Shown in pieces: positions 59,432 to 64,000 of a stretch of DNA of 64,000 bases. How positions within the stretch are numbered: the stretch's first letter is position 1; every line of letters starts with the position of its first letter. The DNA is from Allobosea sp039673065 (GTDB lineage: Bacteria; Pseudomonadota; Alphaproteobacteria; Rhizobiales; Beijerinckiaceae): assembly GCF_039673065.1 (NCBI RefSeq), contig NZ_JBDJKW010000006.1:186001-250000 (forward strand), in the 5' to 3' direction. Below the pieces are notes generated by a model. It was given only the letters and a program-made list of their open reading frames with translations, was not told where the DNA came from and did not search any database. Made by a program: the position numbers and the translations under genes.

Positions 59432-60563
59432 CGCGCAGAGGACTCCCCCTCAGGCACCCGTCTCAGCCCGCGCCCGCGGTAGCGCCCGCCCGATGACGCG
59501 CGCCGACATTCCGGCCGTCTCCGGCCTGTTCGCACGGATCTTCCGCGGCCGCAGCGACGGTGCCACGGCCGAGCTCGAGGACTATCTCGACAAGGTCTTC
59601 TTCGGCAGTCCGCTCTATACGCCCGAGACCGGCAGCGTCGTCTACGAATCCGCCGAGGGCGAGGTCGCCAGCACCATCCTGGTCGTGCCCATGGCCTTCC
59701 GCGCCGGCGAGCGCGAGCTGGTCGCCCGGCTGCTCTGCGCCTTCATGGCCGACGGCAAGGACAGCGCCGCCGGCGCCGCCCGGCTCGCCCGCCAGATGCG
59801 CGCCGCGCGGCAGGACATGTGCTTCTCCGACAATTCCTCGCCGGTCAGCGCCTCGCACTGGGTCGCCGGCGGCGGCGCGATCCTGCCGATCCAGAGCCTG
59901 CAATGGCGCCGCAGCTTCCGCCCCGCGGCGGCGGCCGCGATCGGCTGCGGCCGCGTGCTGCGCTGCCTGCGCTCGCGCCCCGTGCTGGCGCTCGCCCGGC
60001 CGGTCGACGCGCTGCTGCGCCGCTGGCGCCGCTCCCTGACCCCGGTCGCGCCCCAGGGCTGCCGGGTCGAGCCGGCGACGCCGGACGCCTTCCTCGCCTG
60101 TGCCGGGCCGATGACCGAGCGCTTCCATGTCCGGCCGGTCTGGTCGAAGCCGGAATTCGACTGGCTGCTCTCGGTGGCGCGGCTCAACCGCCGTCTCGGC
60201 GAGCTGCATATCCGCACCGTGCACGGGCCGGACGCGCGCGTCATCGGCGCCTATCTCTATTTCGGCCGACGCGGCCGCGAGGCCACCGTGCTCAACCTGG
60301 TCTGCGAGGCCGGGCGCGAGCAGGAGGTCAGCGGCGCGATGTTCTCCGCCCTCGACGCGGAAGGCTATGCCGCCGCCGTCGGCATGGCCCAGCCCTTCCT
60401 GATGACCGCCCTGTTCCGGCAGCGCTGGATGACCTATCGTCACGAGGGCCATTTCTGCATGGTGACGCGCCATGCCGAGATCGGCGCGGCGGTGGCGCGC
60501 GACGACATCTATATCGGCGGGCTGGCCTCGGAGAGCTGGAGCCGCCTGCTCAACGATTTCTGA
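59421..60563 (+). CDS. Two-domain GNAT-family acyltransferase-like protein (paralogue of the 56-57 kb gene)
   Basis: This 380-aa protein has two GNAT-like halves (MTRADIPAVSGLFARIFRGR near residue 25, and VRPVWSKPEFDWLLSVARLN in the second half) and ends LASESWSRLLNDF, matching its paralogue at 56096-57211. It is co-translated with the flippase and followed by a glycosyltransferase, suggesting that it acylates a sugar or lipid precursor. The acyl donor could be the ACP encoded at 53226. Confidence 0.65.
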   Translation: MAASAQRTPPQAPVSARARGSARPMTRADIPAVSGLFARIFRGRSDGATAELEDYLDKVFFGSPLYTPETGSVVYESAEGEVASTILVVPMAFRAGERELVARLLCAFMADGKDSAAGAARLARQMRAARQDMCFSDNSSPVSASHWVAGGGAILPIQSLQWRRSFRPAAAAAIGCGRVLRCLRSRPVLALARPVDALLRRWRRSLTPVAPQGCRVEPATPDAFLACAGPMTERFHVRPVWSKPEFDWLLSVARLNRRLGELHIRTVHGPDARVIGAYLYFGRRGREATVLNLVCEAGREQEVSGAMFSALDAEGYAAAVGMAQPFLMTALFRQRWMTYRHEGHFCMVTRHAEIGAAVARDDIYIGGLASESWSRLLNDF

Positions 60564-60591
60564 GCCGCGACCGCCCGCCCGGAGAGCCGGA

Positions 60592-61590
60592 TTGACTGTT
60601 TCGATCATCATCAAGACCCTGAACGAGGAAAAGCGCATCGCGGCGACGATCGAGAGCGCGCTGGCGGCGGCGCGCCCGCTCGGCGGCGAGGTGGTGATCG
60701 CCGACAGCGGCTCCTCGGACGCCACAGTCGAGATCGCCCGGCGCTATCCGGTGGTGATCGCCCAGATCGTGGCGCCGGCGAAGCCGAGCTGCGGCATCGG
60801 CCCCCAGCTCGGCTACCAGCATTCGCGCTTCGACTATCTCTGCCTGCTCGACGGCGACATGCTGCTCGACGAGGGCTTCCTGCCGGACGCCATCGCGTGC
60901 CTCGCGGCCGATCCGCGCCTCGGCGGCGTCACCGGCCATGTCCAGGAGATGCAGACCGCCAATCTCGAATATGCCCGCCGGGTCCAGCGCAACGCGCCGG
61001 AGAACCGCGTCGGGGCGATCGACCGGATGAATGGCGGCGGGCTCTACCGGCGCGCGGCCGTCGAGGCCGTCGGCTACCTGACCGACCGCAACCTGCATGG
61101 CTATGAGGAGTTCGACCTCGGCGCCCGGCTGCGCGCCGCCGGCTGGGGGCTGCACCGACTCGACCGCCGCTTCGTCCAGCATTTCGGCCATACGCTGAAC
61201 TCCTACCGGCTGCTGGTCCGGCGCTGGCGCAACAAGTACCTGCACGGCATCGGCGAATTGCTGCGCGCCTCGCTCGGCAAGCCGCATTTTGGCATGCTGC
61301 TGCGCGAATTGCCGGAGCTCAGGCTCTGGGGCGTGATCTATCTCTGGTGGGCGCTCTGCCTCGTCCTGCTCATCGCCATGCCGAACAAGCTCGCGGCGCT
61401 GGCGCTGGTACTCGGCTCCGTCGTCGCCGCGGTCGCGCTGATGAGCTGGCGCAAGGGCGGGCTCGGCATGGGGCTCTACACCGTCGTCGCCTGGTTCTTC
61501 CACGCCGCCGCTTTGCCGGCCGGCTTCGTCCGCGGCCGGCTGAAGCCCGAGGCGCCGATCGAGAGCCGCGTGATCCGGGGCAGCGAATGA
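60592..61590 (+). CDS. Glycosyltransferase family 2 with C-terminal membrane segments
   Basis: From TTG 60592 (GGAGAG upstream) this 332-aa protein has a GT-A fold: SIIIKTLNEEKRI at the start, the metal-binding Asp87-Gly-Asp89 (LLDGDML) and YEEFDLGARLRAAGW as acceptor/base region. At least two hydrophobic helices follow (about 240-300). It would transfer a sugar from a nucleotide or lipid donor at the membrane. No ATG gives a plausible start. Confidence 0.85.
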   Translation: MTVSIIIKTLNEEKRIAATIESALAAARPLGGEVVIADSGSSDATVEIARRYPVVIAQIVAPAKPSCGIGPQLGYQHSRFDYLCLLDGDMLLDEGFLPDAIACLAADPRLGGVTGHVQEMQTANLEYARRVQRNAPENRVGAIDRMNGGGLYRRAAVEAVGYLTDRNLHGYEEFDLGARLRAAGWGLHRLDRRFVQHFGHTLNSYRLLVRRWRNKYLHGIGELLRASLGKPHFGMLLRELPELRLWGVIYLWWALCLVLLIAMPNKLAALALVLGSVVAAVALMSWRKGGLGMGLYTVVAWFFHAAALPAGFVRGRLKPEAPIESRVIRGSE

Positions 61591-63791
61591 GGCCGGCCGC
61601 GCGGCTCCTGCTCGCCGCCGCGGCCCTGCTCGCCACGACGGGGATGGCCCGGGCCCAGGCCGAGACCTGGCTCCCCGTGCGCGAAACCGCGCTGGAGCTG
61701 CGCCCCGGCAGCCCGCTCGACGTCTCCGGCATCCTGCCCAATCTGCGCATCACCCCGGAGCGGCGCCTCGTCGCCAATGCCGAGGGCCGGCTGGCGCGGG
61801 CCGACCGGCCGGCCGAGCCTCTGCGCCTCGCCTGCGCCTCGCTGGCCTGGAGCCCGGCTTCCGGCGGCTTCCCGGCGCGGGCCGAGGCCGAGCGCTATGC
61901 CCGCCAGCTCGCCATGCACGGCTACAACCTGGCGCGGCTTCACTTCGTCGACGCCAGCCTGATGTTCGGCCGGCAGACGGATTTCGACTTCGATCCCGAG
62001 ACGCTCGACCGCATCCACTATCTGCTAGCGGCGCTGAAGCGCCACGGCATCTACTGGATGATCGACGGGCTCTCCTCCTGGCGCGGCGCCTCTGGCGGCC
62101 ATGACGACCGCTGGGACCCGAGCAGCAATTTCAAGCTCGCCCTGCATCTCGACGAACAGGTCTTCGCGCATTGGCGCCGCTTCGTCGAAGCCTTCTTCAA
62201 GACGGTCAACCCGCATACCGGCATCGCCCCGATCGACGACGAGGCGCTGGCGCTGGTCATCCTGGTCAACGAGAACGGCATCGAGTTCGACGGCGTGGTG
62301 CGCGACCGGCGCGGCCGCCCGCCCTACGACCCGATGCTGGCCGCCCCGTTCAACGCCTGGCTGGCCAAGCGCTACGAGAGCAGCGCCGCGCTGGCCAGGG
62401 CCTGGGGCCGGCTCGGCTGGAGCGAGAGCCTGGAGCGCGGCAGCATCGCCCTGCCGAGCGACCGCTATGCCGACAGCCCGCGCATGCGCGATCTCCAGGC
62501 CTTCTTCACCGAGGTCGAGACCGCCTCGGCCGCGCGCATGAGCGCCGCCCTGCGCCAGCTCGGCTACAAGGGCCTGATCTCGACCTACAACAACTGGCCG
62601 ACGATCCAGACCGGCCTCAGCCGCCGCGGCCTTCAGGCGGTGACGATGAACACCTATCACGACTGGGCCAGCGGCTACGCGCCCGGCAGCCGGCTGGAGC
62701 AGACCAGCGCCGTCGCCGACGCCGCGAACGCCATGCGCCTCGCCGCCGCCTCCCGCTGGCTCGGGCGGCCCTTCCTCGTCAGCGAATACGACCATCTGTT
62801 CTGGAACCGCTATCGCTACGAGGCCGGCGCGGTCTTCCCCGCCTATGCCGCGCTGCAGGGCTGGGACGCGCTCTGCCGCCACGCCCACGGGCCGATCGTG
62901 CTGCGCTATGGCGAGCCCTTCGCCCACAAGCGCGCCATGCTGCCCTATGCCATCGCGCTCGATCCCGTCGCGCGCGCCGGCGAGACGCTCTCGACCTTCC
63001 TGTTCCGCCGCGGCGACGTCGCGACCGCCGGGCTGACCCTGCCCTTCGCCGTGCGCGGCGAGGCCGATCTCGGCCCCGACATGCAGGCGCGCGAGCCCGA
63101 GGCGCTGACACGCTTCGCCCTGCTCGGCCGCATCGGCCTCGCCGAGGCGGAGACGGTCGACAAGGGGGAACCTGCGACGATCGCCGTGACGCAGCCGCGC
63201 GAGGCGGTGAAGCCGCTCGCCTTGCTCGAACGCCTGCGCGCCAGCGGCGCATTGCCGAAGGACAATGCCACCGACCCCGCCGCCGGGATCTACCAGAGCT
63301 CAACCGGCGAGATCACCCTGGACGAGCGCCGCCGCAGCCTCGCCGTGGTGACGAAGGCCAGCGAGGCGCTGGCCTTCGCCGCGCGCGACCTGCCGGCCCG
63401 GCTCGGCCGGCTGGAGATCACCAAGGCCGAGGGCGACGGACTGCTGGCGCTGGTCTCGCTCGACCAGGCGCCCTCCATCGCCGAGGGGCGGCGCTTCCTG
63501 CTGATCTACGCCACCGACGCCCGCAACACCGGCATGGTCTTTCGCGACCGCGAGCAGAAGGTCATCGAGGATTTCGGCCGCCTGCCCGTGCTGATCCGCA
63601 AGGGCGAGGTCGCGCTCAGGCTGGACCGCAGCGCCCCGCGCTGGACGCTCTCGCCGGTCGGGCTCGACGGCGTGGTCAGGCCGGCCGTCGCCTCGGGCGC
63701 CGGCGAGGTCGCCTTCCGCCTCTCCAACGACACGCCCGGCGGGCCGACCACCTATTTCCTGCTGGAGCTGGAGGCCGCCGCGCGGCGCTGA
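61587..63791 (+). CDS. Secreted glycoside hydrolase-like protein (clan GH-A fold)
   Basis: This 734-aa protein has a signal peptide (LLLAAAALLATTGMARAQA) and a (β/α)8-like domain. Asn228-Glu229 (ILVNENGIEFDG) and Glu400 (LVSEYDHLFW) sit where clan GH-A enzymes have their acid/base and nucleophile. A beta-rich C-terminal half follows. Its ATG overlaps the GT2 stop. It may trim or edit the exported glycan. The GH family is not recognised with certainty. Confidence 0.7.
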   Translation: MRPAARLLLAAAALLATTGMARAQAETWLPVRETALELRPGSPLDVSGILPNLRITPERRLVANAEGRLARADRPAEPLRLACASLAWSPASGGFPARAEAERYARQLAMHGYNLARLHFVDASLMFGRQTDFDFDPETLDRIHYLLAALKRHGIYWMIDGLSSWRGASGGHDDRWDPSSNFKLALHLDEQVFAHWRRFVEAFFKTVNPHTGIAPIDDEALALVILVNENGIEFDGVVRDRRGRPPYDPMLAAPFNAWLAKRYESSAALARAWGRLGWSESLERGSIALPSDRYADSPRMRDLQAFFTEVETASAARMSAALRQLGYKGLISTYNNWPTIQTGLSRRGLQAVTMNTYHDWASGYAPGSRLEQTSAVADAANAMRLAAASRWLGRPFLVSEYDHLFWNRYRYEAGAVFPAYAALQGWDALCRHAHGPIVLRYGEPFAHKRAMLPYAIALDPVARAGETLSTFLFRRGDVATAGLTLPFAVRGEADLGPDMQAREPEALTRFALLGRIGLAEAETVDKGEPATIAVTQPREAVKPLALLERLRASGALPKDNATDPAAGIYQSSTGEITLDERRRSLAVVTKASEALAFAARDLPARLGRLEITKAEGDGLLALVSLDQAPSIAEGRRFLLIYATDARNTGMVFRDREQKVIEDFGRLPVLIRKGEVALRLDRSAPRWTLSPVGLDGVVRPAVASGAGEVAFRLSNDTPGGPTTYFLLELEAAARR

Positions 63792-63879
63792 GCCGCGGCA
63801 TGGCCTGCCGCCATTGTCTCAGCCGTCCTGCGGGGCGATAAGGCGGCTCACCTTCGCCATCGCCCGACCGGACGGATCC

Positions 63880-64000
63880 TTGCACCTCGACACCACGACC
63901 CTGCGCCGCATCGCCGTGTTTCTCGGCTGGAGCGCGCTCGCCGTGATCCTGTTCGCGACGCTGTCGCCGCTGGGTCTGCGCCCGCGCGTCCCGTCGGTCG
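63880..64000 (+). CDS. VanZ-like membrane protein, N-terminal fragment
   Basis: From TTG 63880 the frame stays open to the right edge (40 codons): HLDTTTLRRIAVFLGWSA followed by a hydrophobic helix and TLSPLGLRP, as in VanZ-family proteins that often accompany surface-polysaccharide or exosortase genes. The start is uncertain. Most of the gene lies outside the window. Confidence 0.5.
   Translation, partial: MHLDTTTLRRIAVFLGWSALAVILFATLSPLGLRPRVPSV

Overview
The window is very GC-rich, densely coded DNA. The gene families (class Ic ribonucleotide reductase, PhnN, PspA-like envelope stress genes, CUT1 sugar ABC genes, hydantoin catabolism, etfBA-hbd next to a PduO-type adenosyltransferase) suggest a free-living alphaproteobacterium of the Hyphomicrobiales, perhaps near Bosea or Methylobacterium. 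That placement is inference. There is one tRNA gene, and I saw no rRNA, CRISPR array, transposase or integrase, so this looks like a chromosomal segment.

1-5.3 kb: an iron-sulfur protein of the 6-hydroxynicotinate reductase type (cut by the left edge) is divergent from nadC and a PhnN/AMP-phosphorylase-like fusion. Both promoters carry a TTGACA -35 and a GntR-like palindrome over the -10/start region. 5.4-10.7 kb: a membrane-maintenance operon (PspA-like, YiaA-like, three-domain lysophospholipid acyltransferase) is divergent from a TetR regulator, with three TGAAC-N3-GTTCA operators between. 10.8-14.6 kb: an IlvD/Edd dehydratase, then a DadA-like oxidase coupled to a class I amidotransferase. 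14.8-20 kb: a TetR-adaptor-RND pump operon behind a 24-bp perfect palindrome. 20-29.8 kb: mostly housekeeping genes (EamA transporter, LysR, adenosyltransferase, rhomboid, etfBA, hbd, HNH, YqaA/DsbB, tRNA-Leu, VOC, SoxR).

29.9-37.3 kb: an L-fucose-like oxidative sugar island (aldose dehydrogenase, lactonase, mutarotase, CUT1 transporter without ATPase, DapA-family aldolase, GntR regulator). 37.3-46.4 kb: a cyclic-amide (hydantoin, dihydropyrimidine or purine-like) island. It has a dihydropyrimidinase-like hydrolase, an M20 carbamoylase, a deaminase-like amidohydrolase, an NMT1-type ABC importer, a D-carbamoylase and a LysR. Three CATAA-N7-TTATR sites lie at its three promoter regions, so it reads as one LysR regulon.

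46.4-51.1 kb: nrdA and nrdB. The NrdB sequence has the class Ic (Phe instead of radical Tyr) signature, and the operon is preceded by a cobalamin riboswitch with a visible alternative stem. 51.2-64 kb: a probable cell-surface glycan or glycolipid locus. It contains AsnB-like amidotransferase, ACP, acyl-AMP ligase and an NAD-synthase-like enzyme, a truncated PrmC-like methyltransferase, two paralogous two-domain GNAT proteins, a flippase, a GT2 glycosyltransferase, a clan GH-A-like secreted hydrolase and the start of a VanZ-like gene. This locus and the NadC/PhnN-phosphorylase module are the least-explained parts of the window.
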